NCBI GenBank assembly: GCA_907164885.2
Contig: OU015503.1
Coordinates: forward strand, 67,163,568 to 67,227,567
Origin: Dolomedes plantarius
Taxonomy: Eukaryota; Arthropoda; Arachnida; Araneae; Dolomedidae
Direction: 5' to 3'
Length of the DNA stretch: 64,000 nt
The translations under genes and the position numbers were made by a program. The notes under the pieces are model-generated. The model searched no databases. It saw only the letters and a list, made by a program, of their open reading frames with translations, and was not told the origin of the DNA. Every line of letters starts with the position of its first letter. Within the stretch, counting starts at the first letter, position 1. Shown in pieces: positions 50,028 to 60,687 of this stretch.

Positions 50028-50068
<41 letters not shown>
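49869..50068. repeat. (TA)n microsatellite split by a tRNA fragment
   Basis: TA array 49869-49963 and 50028-50068 around a ~60-base unique insert. Confidence 0.95.
49965..50014 (+). pseudogene. 3' half of a serine tRNA inside (TA)n
   Basis: The insert starts at the anticodon loop (TCGAAATCC, consistent with a CGA anticodon). It then has the serine long variable arm (ATTGGGGTTTCCCCGCG), a T arm AGGTTCGAATCCT with perfect GGTTCGAATCC box B, and an acceptor-side ACCGGAAGC. The 5' half is absent, so it cannot be a tRNA gene. About 20 further unique bases follow before TA resumes. The identification rests on the recognisable variable and T arms. Confidence 0.8.
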
Positions 50069-50071
<3 letters not shown>

Positions 50072-50473
50072 CGATAAATGCTCATGTTATTAAATTAATC
50101 TGGAATTGTCAGTCTTAGTCAATGAATCTAACACTATTTATAATTTTTTGCGGTGTTCACATTTTCGTCGTAAGATTTCCATGAAACATATTGCAAGATG
50201 ACAAAGGTAGATCAAAATTTAATAACAAATAGGTTCTGAGGAGCCTTAATAGATTTTGTCTAAGGATGTCAAAATTTTCACGCATTTTGGAACTTTTCTG
50301 TTTGACTGTTTACTGCTTGCCCAAGCGATACAGACTGGGTTTGGCGCGCTACCAAAATTATAACTCGCGACGCAGGTCATCTGAAATTTTGCTTTCCGGA
50401 GGACCGTTATGGAGGAAAGTAACCCTACGTTAAAAGAATAACAGGCAGACAAGGAAAATATTTATGGCTCCAT

Positions 50474-50771
<298 letters not shown>

Positions 50772-51187
50772 TAAACTTATAATTAAAAAAAATTAAGTTT
50801 TTAAATGCTAAGGAATGCGCATGGTGCATCTTCAAATTGCTAACATTTTTCAATAATGTTTTTAAAACAGGCATTATTCTTCAAAAAAATCCTTATTTTG
50901 AACTCTAAGGGTGTTCAATGTAGTCAAAAAAGAATTTCATTTACTCTCAGTCTGTGAAAAGAATAAAAAATTGTAAATTTAAAAATCGAAGTGGGTGGTT
51001 CTTAGACCCCTTAATTATATAGTAATGAAGAACGCTTTTGAACCATATTTGTAAGAAAAATATACTTCTGATATGAACACAAACATAAATTAAATAAGTC
51101 TCGTTAAAATCAGACTGAACAGGACCCTGAAGAAAAAATCGATCAGAAATTTTAAGGCATTAACCCCTATTTTTCTGTTTTCAAGAA

Positions 51188-51732
51188 TTGGATGTCTTTC
51201 CAATAGCGTCCGTGAAACAAGTAAGTAAGCGATAGAAAAAGCGATAGTTTTAACTAGGTGCTACTAACTTATAGGCAATTTTAGAGCTAATGGTCTACTA
51301 AGCTCCCAGTTGGCGAATTCCCCATTTTTGGCGAATTATCGATAAAGATGTGTCCTCTGTTGATCATTCTCTAAACAAAGAAACAAAAAAAAGATTCGTG
51401 GTCACCAGATTTGGCAAGAAATTCCCCCAAAAAAGTTCTAAAATCTTGGAAGGTTCACAATCAGCCACATTTGGTCATGTTTTAGTTCAATTATTTCAAT
51501 TTAATTTTCTCTGAGAACTTCCCGTAAGTTGTAAGTTAATATATAAAAATATTTTTCTTTTTTCACTACGAATTTTTTTATATTTTTTGGGGGAGTTTCA
51601 TTAAAATTTCCTTGTGATAAACCTGTATACCAGATTTAAATTTCTCCACGATTTAGCACAAAATAATATGGAGGGTTAATGTGGATGCAACCCCGAAAAC
51701 AAAACAAAACAAAACAAAATAGAATAAAATTC
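51188..51732. other. AT-rich sequence; (AAAAC)n at 51700-51720
   Basis: Right flank of the tandem duplication. No gene recognised. A short AAAAC pentanucleotide run lies near the end. Confidence 0.4.
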
Positions 51733-51851
51733 AGTTAGTCTCTTCTAACGAAACTACCGATGGTTATTAACATAGGATTACTTATCGTTGCTTACCTCTT
51801 TTGTATTTATATATGTATGTAGTATATATATGTACGTATGTATGTATGTAT

Positions 51852-51930
<79 letters not shown>
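51733..51930. repeat. left part of the inverted-repeat family plus (TA)n
   Basis: CTCTTCTAACGAAACTACCG, TTAACATAGGATTACTTA and GTTGCTTACCTCTTTTGTAT match 44538-44612, followed by (TA)n at 51862-51929. The matching right part is at 54440-54617, so the Tc1 element and neighbours may have inserted into this third copy. Confidence 0.6.
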
Positions 51931-51931
<1 letters not shown>

Positions 51932-52481
51932 GAAATAAATTTCAAACCTTTCGGTCATCGTTAAAAACGTCAATCCAAATTCTTTCACCCTTTGCGATAA
52001 AGCATTACCCCTCAATTTGACCCAAAATAACCTAGTAGACTTTCCACGGAGTCCACGTGCGGACAGAGACCTTACGTAATGCAGAAAGTTCCAGAAACAT
52101 CACCCCATATGACGCGATATAGCCAGGCGTCATGATCTGACCAATTAGAAGTTTAATGTATCCGTACTCGGGAGAGAGATTTAGCATCTCTGAGTTTTTG
52201 TGTGCCTGCTCCCAAACAGGAAACAAGTAGAGTTTTCGCTGCTGACAAAATGTGCGGGCGGGGCCCCATCTCCGGCTAGCCGCGTGATGTGTCCGTCCAA
52301 CTGTGAAATTCCTAGATGACCACAACTTGTGCCATGGGAGTCGTGGCAAATAAAAACTGCTTTATAACTAGGTAACTGCAGGATCATGTTTTCTTGCCAC
52401 TTCCTTCCTTTCGAGTATCAACTTAATTGACTCTCCATTGCCTGTTTCTCCGTCAACCCTGCTACGACTACACCCTATACA

Positions 52482-52485
<4 letters not shown>
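51931..52485. other. GC-richer segment of unknown nature
   Basis: The base composition is visibly higher in G and C than the flanks (for example GCGGGCGGGGCCCCATCTCC near 52254). The minus strand has a 105-codon reading (52032-52349) with no domain I recognise. It could be a retroelement fragment or an LTR. I cannot decide. Confidence 0.3.

Positions 52486-52566
<81 letters not shown>
52486..52566. repeat. (TA)n microsatellite left of Tc1
   Basis: TA array directly abutting the Tc1-like element. It resumes on the other side at 53835-53871, so the element sits within one array. Confidence 0.95.
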
Positions 52567-52571
<5 letters not shown>

Positions 52572-53831
52572 TGCTGGCCACTGTAAATGCAACACCCTGA
52601 AGGAAACATGCAAATAACATGAAATTTACAACATGCATTAGCGGAGGTGAGATATGCAAATGATTAGAATTTCAGCGCAGACGCACATCACGCGCGCCTG
52701 TGGCGCCACTTCAAAGCGCTATTTAAGGCTTGGAGATTTCGACGATTTCAAGTTCGGCAATTGTGTTTTTCTTGTGGTTTTTCAAAAAAAAAACGATCAA
52801 TTATGCCACGTCGAAAACAGCGATCATCTTTTGATCAAGTATCCGAGTTCGACAGAGGAAGGATAGTGGCCTACCGAGATTGTGGATTATCTTTCTGGGA
52901 AATCGGTAGTCGTGTTGGACGAAACCAAACAACTGTAATGCGGATATGTGATCGTTGGATGCAGGAGGGTACGACGGGCCGGCGTGTTCGATCGCATCCA
53001 CCTCAGCGCATCACTTCACGTGATGACAGGCAAATTGTCCGCATGGCAGTGACGGATCGATCAGTCACATCACGAACCATAGCACAGCACATGCTGTCTG
53101 TAACGCATCATCTAGTGTCTGCGCGTACCATTCGACACCGTTTACAGCAGAGTGGTCTGTCCGCAAGACGTCCATTGCTTTGTCTACCCTTGACGCAGAA
53201 CCACAGACGTCTCCGCCGCCAATGGTGCGATGACAGAAGGATGTGGACGGCAGAATGGAATGAAATTGTCTTTAATGACGAGTCACGCTTCTGTCTGCAA
53301 CACCACGATGGTCGCATTTGAGTCTGGAGACACCGTGAAGAGAGGATGCTGAACAGCTGCGTTATGCATCGCCACACTGGTCCTGCACCGGGTATTATGG
53401 TATGGGGCGGTATTGGATATCGCTCTCGCACACCTCTAGTACGCATTGCCGGTACTTTAAACAGCCAGCGCTACATCTCCGAGGTGTTGGAGCCAGTTGT
53501 CCTTCCTTACCTTCAGGGCTTGCCCACAGCCATATTTCAACAGGATAATGCGCGACCACACGTGGCACGCATTGTCCAACGGTTCTTCGTCAATCGCCAG
53601 ATTGAATTGTTTCCCTGGCCGCCTCGCTCTCCGGCCGCCTCGCTCTCCGGATCACCGCAGTGGTGGTCTCCAACAATGGAGGCTACTCTGGCTACTGATT
53701 TTGGCAGGAACCACACTTCACAGAAGTCTATAAATTTAATCATTTGATACTTGGTCAACATGTTATCTACAAAATATATTTTGTTGCGATATCTCTTGTC
53801 TTTCTTGGTGTTGCAATTTGGGTGGCCAGCA

Positions 53832-53834
<3 letters not shown>
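52567..53834 (+). mobile_element. Tc1-like transposon inserted in (TA)n
   Basis: Terminal inverted repeats include CACTGCTGGCCACTGTAAAT on the left and, reverse-complemented from the right, CACTGCTGGCCACCCAAATT, followed by TGCAACAC. TA flanks both ends, as required for Tc1/mariner targets. About 1.27 kb. It carries one broken transposase gene. Confidence 0.93.
52803..53747 (+). pseudogene. Tc1-family transposase, inactivated
   Basis: The natural start is the ATG at 52803 (MPRRKQRSSFDQVSEFDRGR); an earlier ATG in frame at 52761 is less likely. Paired helix-turn-helix: LSFWEIGSRVGRNQTTVMRI, then a basic GRRVRSHPPQR linker and a second HTH through about 53160. Catalytic domain: FNDESRF with the first Asp near 53277, a TGA stop at 53319-53321, then MVWGGIGY and IFQQDNARPH with the second Asp near 53545. 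After PWPPRSPAA the sequence has a deletion and frame change, removing the SPIENVW segment with the catalytic Glu. Stop plus missing Glu means it cannot transpose. Confidence 0.92.

Positions 53835-53871
<37 letters not shown>
53835..53871. repeat. (TA)n microsatellite right of Tc1
   Basis: Continuation of the array interrupted by the transposon. Confidence 0.9.
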
Positions 53872-53873
<2 letters not shown>

Positions 53874-53879
53874 CATATA

Positions 53880-54242
53880 TAAACCCCTATACCCAATTCA
53901 AATTCTAAATTGCCTTGGGCGTTGTCGCGATTGAGCTATTTTCGCTTCTGATTCCAAGAACAAAGCATGCGTAGCATCACTCAAAAAAATATAGTTTCTA
54001 GCGCATCTTTGCGTAATAATAATACGCCACCTATGACATCAGAGTCATAGTTTCAGCCAATGGCTACAGACTTTTGATCACATGGCAAGACGCTCGTGAA
54101 GTTATAAAAGCTCAAGCATGCCTCGAAGAGCAAGATTTTGGCGTGGCTCTGTTGCCTAATAAACCGCCGTCATCGATGTCAATAAATGGATAAATAAACG
54201 TATGTGTTATATGAAGAGAATCGTCTTTCTGTTTACGACTAC
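53880..54242 (+). other. possible LTR or retroelement promoter/polyA segment
   Basis: A compact GC-richer block with GTTATAAAAGCTC (TATA-like, about 54100), CTGTTGCCTAATAAACCGCC (AATAAA at about 54157) and further AATAAA at about 54181-54196. It ends CGACTACA. The TATA to polyA distance of about 60 bases is like the U3-R structure of an LTR. The left end is lost in (TA)n, and no target duplication can be shown. Confidence 0.35.
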
Positions 54243-54305
54243 AAGTTTTTGAGGTGTGACATGCCGACTCCGGTGTCCGTTAACATGGGACTGGGTCGGT
54301 ATGTT

Positions 54306-54432
<127 letters not shown>

Positions 54433-54439
54433 GTGTGTG

Positions 54440-54617
54440 TGTGTCAAAATTTTGATGCATTTTGGTACCTTTATGTTTACTGCTTGCCCAAGCGATACAG
54501 ACTGGGTTTGGAGCGCTGCCAAAATGATAACTCGCCATGACAGACGGTTTTAGCGTCTGAAATTTTGCTTTCCGGAGGACCGTTATGGAGGAACGTAATC
54601 CTACGTTAAAAATATGG
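54440..54617. repeat. right part of the inverted-repeat family, third copy
   Basis: Matches 45140-45318 and 50263-50441 (ACTGCTTGCCCAAGCGATAC, GAAATTTTGCTTTCCGGAGG, CCTACGTTAA) with moderate divergence and a small insertion at about 54535-54557. Confidence 0.75.
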
Positions 54618-54807
54618 AAATTTTTCAGAATATTTGAACGATGACAAATCTCCCCAAAATATCTGGAAAAAATGCACATTCCAGTGAGGGACTGACAACA
54701 TGCTCCTAAAACTTGAGATACAGTAAACATGCAATCTTTCTTTTAATATGTTGAGATGTTTAATTAAATTATCCCAGGCGAACACTGATATCGGACTGAT
54801 CTTAAAG

Positions 54808-55089
54808 TGTTGTTGTTACTAATGCCCACTTACCAGGTTCATATGGCTGCAGTACGAACAGATGCGCATCTGGTTCAGCCCACGACTGTTGGGCATAGCA
54901 AGTGTCGGAGGTCGACTTTGAACCTGGTGCGTTCAAAATATTGACCGAACACTCAAAATTGCTACATCTGGTTCTCTCGTAACCTCTTCCCACCCCTACA
55001 ATCCACACGGTGGGACTTTCCGGCCTACAAATTTAACGTGCCCATACCCGGCTTACACCCGAGAAGATTTACTGCTGAGCTTTCAGTAA
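54808..55089 (-). repeat. tRNA-type SINE, head-truncated copy
   Basis: On the minus strand the body matches the SINE at 41303 (GGGCACGTTAAAT, GGCCGGAAAGTCCC, GGTGGGAAGA) and ends with the same AGTAACAACAACAC-type tail. The tRNA-like head is missing. The mariner element inserted at its upstream edge. Confidence 0.7.
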
Positions 55090-55091
55090 TA

Positions 55092-56058
55092 CGTAGGTAG
55101 GCTGAAAAGTAATGCACACATGCTTGTAGAGCACGAACGAAATGACCTTCAAAACAGTGCCAAGTGGCATTTGGAAGTCCCATCCCTCCTCAATACGCAT
55201 GCGCAGGTTTGAAATCGTTGTGTTCATCCTGTGTATTTTGAAAAACGGTAGTATGGAGACGTGTTCTAGTGATATGTCAACGGCGGGTTATACAGCGCGC
55301 TGTTATCGAATTTTTAACAGCTGAAAAAGTGAGTTCTACTGAGATTCATCGTCGTTAAAAGGCTGTTTAAGGTGACGATGCTGTTGATAGAGGTACTGTA
55401 AATCGATGGGTAATAAAATTTCGTGGTTTCGAGCCTGGAAAAGCCATAATTGTTGATGAAACACGCAACGGACGTCCGATCACTGCCACAGACGATGAAC
55501 ATCGCAAACCCGTCGACGATTTGATTCATAATAACCGGCGAATCACTCAAAAGCGTATCACAAACCATAATGGAGTATTCAAGGAATGTGTCTGCTTCAT
55601 TATAGAACGATTGGGATACCGTAAAATCTGTGCTCGATGGGTACCACGCCGTCTCACAGGCGAGAACAGCATCGGACTGGAGAGGCTCTGCGAAACCTGA
55701 AGTTTGAACCGATTCCACACCCTCCTTATTCCCCCGATCTTGCGCTTTGCAATTTTTATTTTTTTTCCTCTACTCAAGAGAGACCTAAAGGGTAATCATT
55801 ACACCTCGGACGATGTGGTGAAGGCAGCTGTCAAGTCGTGGATTCGAGAAAAGTCGGAAGAATTTTTCAGTGACGGAATGAGAAAATTTGTTACACGTTG
55901 GGAGAAATGTGTTAGCCTTAACGGTGACTATGTTGAAAAATAAATATATGATTTTGAAGCTTAAGAATTGTACTTTAATGTTCTTTTTGCCCGATCTCGC
56001 TATTTCTTTTTGTTCGCGCTCTACAAGCATGTGTGCATTACTTTAAAGCCTACCCTCG
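55092..56058 (+). mobile_element. mariner transposon with long intact inverted repeats
   Basis: A 967-bp element flanked by TA (55090-55091 and 56059-56060). The terminal inverted repeats are over 40 bases and share GTAGGCT, AAAGTAATGCACACATGC and TTGTAGAGC. It carries a transposase gene lacking its middle. Confidence 0.93.
55314..55943 (+). pseudogene. mariner transposase with deleted catalytic core
   Basis: N-terminal DNA-binding region: SSTEIHRR, then after stops AVDRGTVNRWVIKFRGFEPG and KAIIVDETRNGRPITATDDE, then NNRRITQKRI and LGYRKICARWVPR through about 55655. The sequence then jumps to the C-terminal end: FFPLLKRDLKGNHYTSDDVV, KAAVKSWIREKSEEFFSDGM, FVTRWEKCVSLNGDYVEK with a stop at 55943. 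The segment that should hold the DDD catalytic residues is absent. Several in-frame stops occur in the N-terminal part. Orientation and ends match the element. Confidence 0.9.
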
Positions 56059-56123
56059 TATGTTTAGTTTAAATACTTAAAAACCAGTGGCCTAACAGGT
56101 TCAGATGGTAAATTATCGTTTAA

Positions 56124-56823
56124 GGGGGTCCAGGACACAAAATTGTTCAAATTTTCGAAAACAATTTTATTGCAATAAAAATGTCTGTATTCTTTTACGC
56201 TTAAAATAACGTTTAAATCATGCTTTTATCTTAATTAGAACAGGAGAAATTATTATATTTTTTTTTGCAACATTCTAATAGTAGCCAATCGTGCTTTAAA
56301 CCTGTAAGTGTGTTTTTCTGCATGATGCGTTTTTTCCCCATTTCTCGTCTTTGAATTGTTATAAGTCAAGAAACGTTTAAGATAAATGATTGAAACTTGG
56401 AACATGTCTTTTTCAACTATTTTACTTTAATTTTAATTCAGAAACTTTGAAAAAAAAATTTACTTTTGAAAATATGATTTTTTAAAAAATAAGTTACATA
56501 ATTTTTTTATAATTTTTAATCTAAATATTTTTAATTTTTTTAGAAATTAATATTTAAAAAAATTCTGAATCAAAATTAAAACGTATATATTTCTGTTTAA
56601 TTAAATGAAAAAATTTTTAAATTCAACAAATAATATTTCAAGTTATAACAATTTTAAATTACCCCCTTTTTTTAAAAAATTTAAATAAAAAATTTTTTTT
56701 AAACACTTTTTGAGAAGTTTTATTATGTGATTTTGTTTACAAATTATATGGTTAACCATCACAAAAATATTCAAAATTTTAACTCAATAAATAATTTTTT
56801 TTTATAAATGTGTCCCGGACCCC
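56124..56823. mobile_element. MITE with GGGGTCC(A/G)GGACACA ends
   Basis: A 700-bp AT-rich segment bounded by GGGGGTCCAGGACACA (56124) and TGTGTCCCGGACCCC (ending 56823), an inverted repeat of about 15 bases with one mismatch. TTAA overlaps the left edge, but the right flank is ATAA, so the target duplication is unclear. A Kolobok-like (TTAA) element is possible. The interior has no ORF. Confidence 0.65.
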
Positions 56824-57504
56824 ATAAAAGAGTACGTAAAGTTTAATTAAAAAAAAAGGCTGCGAAACGAAAACAAATTTAAATTTCCGCCGTTAGCTAA
56901 GTAATTATGTTCAAGAATAAAGTTCAGATATAATCTCCTGGACTTAAAAATTGGAAGGGGACTAAATAAAATCTCACTCAGTTCTATTTCGTGTTCACTA
57001 AGGAAGACGTGCCTTGAATAGCATCCGGGGAATTCCGACTCAAAAGGGCCTAATTAAGTCGGATATTGTAGCAACAGAATCTCTTTAAAGGACTCATTTT
57101 GCGGTCCCCTTCATTTGCAACCCTAATAAACCTCCTGAGAAGTTTTTACAGCTCTGATATTACTATACGGGGACTCGCCTTTGTTGCTGGAATGTGTAAA
57201 AGGAGGAGTTCGGGCAAAATTCCCCGCTTTGGGAAATTTGTGTCGGGAAGAGTGTTTCTCAAAGCTGAAATTAGCATGGCTTTTATGGTACTAGTTTGCT
57301 TAGAAGTTGGTTAACTCCGTTGAGATTAGAGAAAATAAATAAAAAAAAAAGAATTATGTTTAAAATGCGTGTAATCTCTCCGGGAATTGAAATTCTGTAT
57401 TTTCGGCAGAATTAAGTCTTTGAAAAGGACATTTTTATTATAAAATTGACATTAACGCTTTCATTATGCGTCTCACATTATGTTGCGAGGAAGTAAAGAT
57501 CTCA
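56824..57504. other. no recognised feature
   Basis: Includes a 71-codon plus-strand reading (57099-57314) without recognisable domains. Confidence 0.4.
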
Positions 57505-59033
57505 TCTATCTATATATATAAAGCAGTTCCGTAACTGACTCATTCATTCACTGACTGACTGACTGACATACAACGCACAGACCAAACCGCTGGACCTAAA
57601 GGGCTGAAATTTTGCATGGCGATTCTTCTAATAGTGTAGGGGTGCACTAAGAAAGATTTATAAAAATTCTTCTTAGATGTTTTAAAATTAAATTTTTAAG
57701 CTGTTTTTTAAACTTTTTTTACGTTTGCATTTAAAATAATACATTGAGGGTTATAAAATTTATATCACGAGAAAGATCATAAAAATTCCTTCAAAATGAA
57801 ATCTTTTTCGAATTTTTACCTCCATTTCCTGATTTTTGGTGAATTTTTAAAGATTAATTTTTAGAATTTAATTTATTAAATGCTGATCACGTGATTTCTT
57901 TTTCTGGTACTTTCAATAAATTTATCGTCACGTGCGTAACAACTAAATAGACAAAAACAAATATTTTTTTCTCTTTCTAATGCAGTAGACGATTGGATAT
58001 TATCCCAAAAAATGCATATCCCTTACGATTTTTTTATAAATATATATATATATATATATAGATAGATAGATATATATTTTACATCAATTGTATACATTGA
58101 TCATCGCATTTATTATAAATATATATATTTATTTTTTGGCATAAATTGCATACGTTGACCGTTGTATTTACTTTGAATGTACTCCGTAGCGAAGTGCGGG
58201 TTTTCAGCTAGTATATATATATAAAACGCGTAGGTTTGCGGCACAAAAATTGATGCTATTTCTATACTCCGAATGGCAACGGCTGCAACTACCAGATGTA
58301 AACATTAGTGACCGCCCGCAATTTGGAATCGCATGTCAAAATGGATTTATGCGCTGAAATCAGGAGTGCTCGAAAGCGAGTTACACGATCAAGTGAAAAT
58401 TGGGAACAGTCTCAAGAAAGAAAGCGGATAAATAATTCATTAATAGAGAGCATAAATAATCGCGAGGTTTGGCGTAACCGTTGCCGGCATAGCAATCAAC
58501 AACCAATAATAGTTAATTTTCTACACTTTTTTCAGTTCTTGCTGAATTTTTACTCCATTTTTATAATTGAAGAAATTTTCTCAGCAATTTATTATTTGAT
58601 ATGATTGAAGTGTAGATATCTGAATTGTGAACAATATTACATACAGAGAGTGATGTAATCCACACTATATTTTAGTACTTGCTGAATTTTTACTCCATTT
58701 TTTAAGTGAAAAAATTCCCCCCCCCAACAATGTAATGACAAAGAGTAGATATCTTAATTTTCAAAAATAGTACATACAGAGAGGGAGGCAATTTTTAAAA
58801 TCATTGGTGTTGGGTTTCTCAGTCTTATCTTTAACTCTTTTCTGAAGTAATGGAAATTCACATTTTTTAATCTCAATGTTTTAGAAACAGCCTTATAGAG
58901 TATACCCCTTAACAACGTATATTTATGAAGACAGGTAACAGTAACATTCCTTACATATGTTACTTTCAGTTGAGTTCTTTTGCAAAAGAAAATATAAAAC
59001 TAAAAGCGACCATGCTGGCCGCACAGCAGCTAG
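57505..59033 (+). mobile_element. Helitron family D, split by a nested Helitron
   Basis: The outer element starts TCTA at 57505-57508 after host A (57504), is interrupted, resumes at 58212 (TATATATATAAAACGCG) and ends GGCCGCACAGCAGCTAG at 59033 before T (59034). Removing the insert restores an 826-bp Helitron with TC...CTAG ends. The resumed part has a 98-codon ORF (58308-58604; MDLCAEIRSARKRVTRSSEN) without Rep or helicase motifs. Such a short basic start may be captured host exon sequence, but this is unproven. Confidence 0.8.
57509..58211 (+). mobile_element. Helitron family B inserted into Helitron D
   Basis: A 703-bp element, the plus-strand relative of 13318-14103. It starts TCTATATATATAAAGCAG and ends GCGAAGTGCGGGTTTTCAG then CTAG, between A (57508) and T (58212). 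It carries ACTGACTGACTGACTGAC near its 5' end and no coding capacity. Confidence 0.9.
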
Positions 59034-59218
59034 TATTAACAAATTACACTTTCCCTGGAGTGCCAATTTCCTTTCACTCGCAGTTTTAGATCAGAAGATC
59101 AAACCGGCAATCTAAGTTGCCACATTCATTAATGTGTAATAACAATATTGTTGCAAAATCGAAAGAAGTTCAGTCAAAGAATATTGAAAATAACCTGGTG
59201 CACGGCTTAACATAACAA
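59034..59218. other. no recognised feature
   Basis: Short spacer between the Helitron and the hAT element. Confidence 0.4.
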
Positions 59219-59898
59219 CAGTGACGTAGCTAGAACTTTTGCCGCCCTTTCTAAGTCAATCAATTGGTGGTTTTTAAAAATTAATGAACATAAATAAATA
59301 ATTGTAACTGAGGCAAACTATAGGTGGGGAACTTTTTTACCATTGTATGCCATATTTAAATTAGGGAGTAATATAGGAGGCCGCTTAAGTTGATATACCT
59401 ATAAATGCAACTTTTATAAAGACCAGAAGAAACTTACGGAGGTCGCAGTTTCCCCACCAATGAAACAAAATATATACCTAATTTATAAAATATGTTTTAT
59501 TTTATATTTTTATATTTATAAATAAAAATAAATAATTTCATTTCTTTCGGATAAACAAACAAATTGTACACATATAACGGTGGTACTAAGCATTCAATAA
59601 ACATCGAGCACGGAGTAGTACATAGAACTTCTACTCGACGTCGGCACCATTGATGTCTGTATCCGATCAAAATTTTTAATGATAATATTTTCAACCCTAC
59701 ATTGACTTGAACGATGAGGAAAAATATTCGAAATCATATACTAGTAATTCATAATTTGTAGAGATCGAATAGAAAACTAATGAATTGAACAAGTGGTTTT
59801 TTACAACTAATACTAAATAAAAATATGCCGCCCAAAAATATGTTCCGCCCGGTGCGGACCGCACCCACCGCATCCCCTCCCCCCTAGCTACGCCACTG
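59219..59898. mobile_element. hAT-type MITE, 680 bp
   Basis: Ends CAGTGACGTAGCTAG and, reverse-complemented, CAGTGGCGTAGCTAG, flanked by CATAACAA (59211-59218) and CGTAACAA (59899-59906). This is an 8-bp duplication with one mismatch. The right end carries a G/C-rich subterminal block. No transposase. Confidence 0.88.
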
Positions 59899-59906
59899 CG
59901 TAACAA

Positions 59907-60129
59907 ACAGTTTTAATAACATAAAACAACAAAAGAGAAATGAAGGGTTGAAAATCCAATCAAGAATACGATCATAGAGCTCGTTCGAAATAGGACAGAC
60001 CATCCTGTATCGAATCTAAATCGAATAATTTGAATCAAAATCTAAACTTACATGGTATCGAGGTAAAGAGGGAGCGAGGACTGTCTCAGTCAAGCATCGC
60101 CACCAAACGCAGTCTGTAACACAGGGCTA
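59907..60129. other. no recognised feature
   Basis: Spacer of AT-rich sequence. Confidence 0.4.
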
Positions 60130-60242
60130 CAAAAAAAATTTTTTTTGGTGCCTAGGATTTCAGAACTGATTTTAGCTATATTTGGGGCGCTGAATCTAAA
60201 TATGAAATCAGTTTATCTCTATCAGCTCTACTTTCTTAGATA

Positions 60243-60638
60243 CAGTAAAACCTCGTTTATCCAGACTAACTGCGACCATAGGCAATCCGGACAATAAAAA
60301 ATCCGGATAATTCGGGTAATATGGGTAATAAACAATACAAAATCCTCAACTAAGACGACTTACTTTGTTTTGTAACAAAATTACATAGCATTGTTTACAA
60401 AACATTAAAAAATAAAATATTTTCACATCATTTCTTAACAAAGAATTGGTAAGTTTTCTTAAACTCAACAAAAAGCATTTTATTACCATAATTTATTGTA
60501 CAATCTACGCAGGAACTGCACATTGAATCAAACTAAAAAGCGAATCTAATGTGAACATTAAATAAAAATGTCTACAAATCTGATCCGGATTATCCCGAGA
60601 TCCGGATAAACAAGAGCCGGATAAACGAGGTTTTACTT
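60243..60638. mobile_element. pogo/Tigger-type MITE, copy 2
   Basis: A 396-bp relative of 4996-5461 at the same position relative to the neighbouring gene relic. Left end CAGTAAAACCTCGTTTATCC and right end GGATAAACGAGGTTTTACTT, flanked by TA. It is shorter through internal deletions. Confidence 0.9.
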
Positions 60639-60687
60639 TACATCCATTTATCTATCAATGTTTTTTTTCTATTCAATACATTCAAGT

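Noticed and set aside
52032..52349. 105-codon minus-strand ORF as a host exon
   Set aside because: No recognisable domain or splice context. It is kept only as an unknown GC-richer segment.
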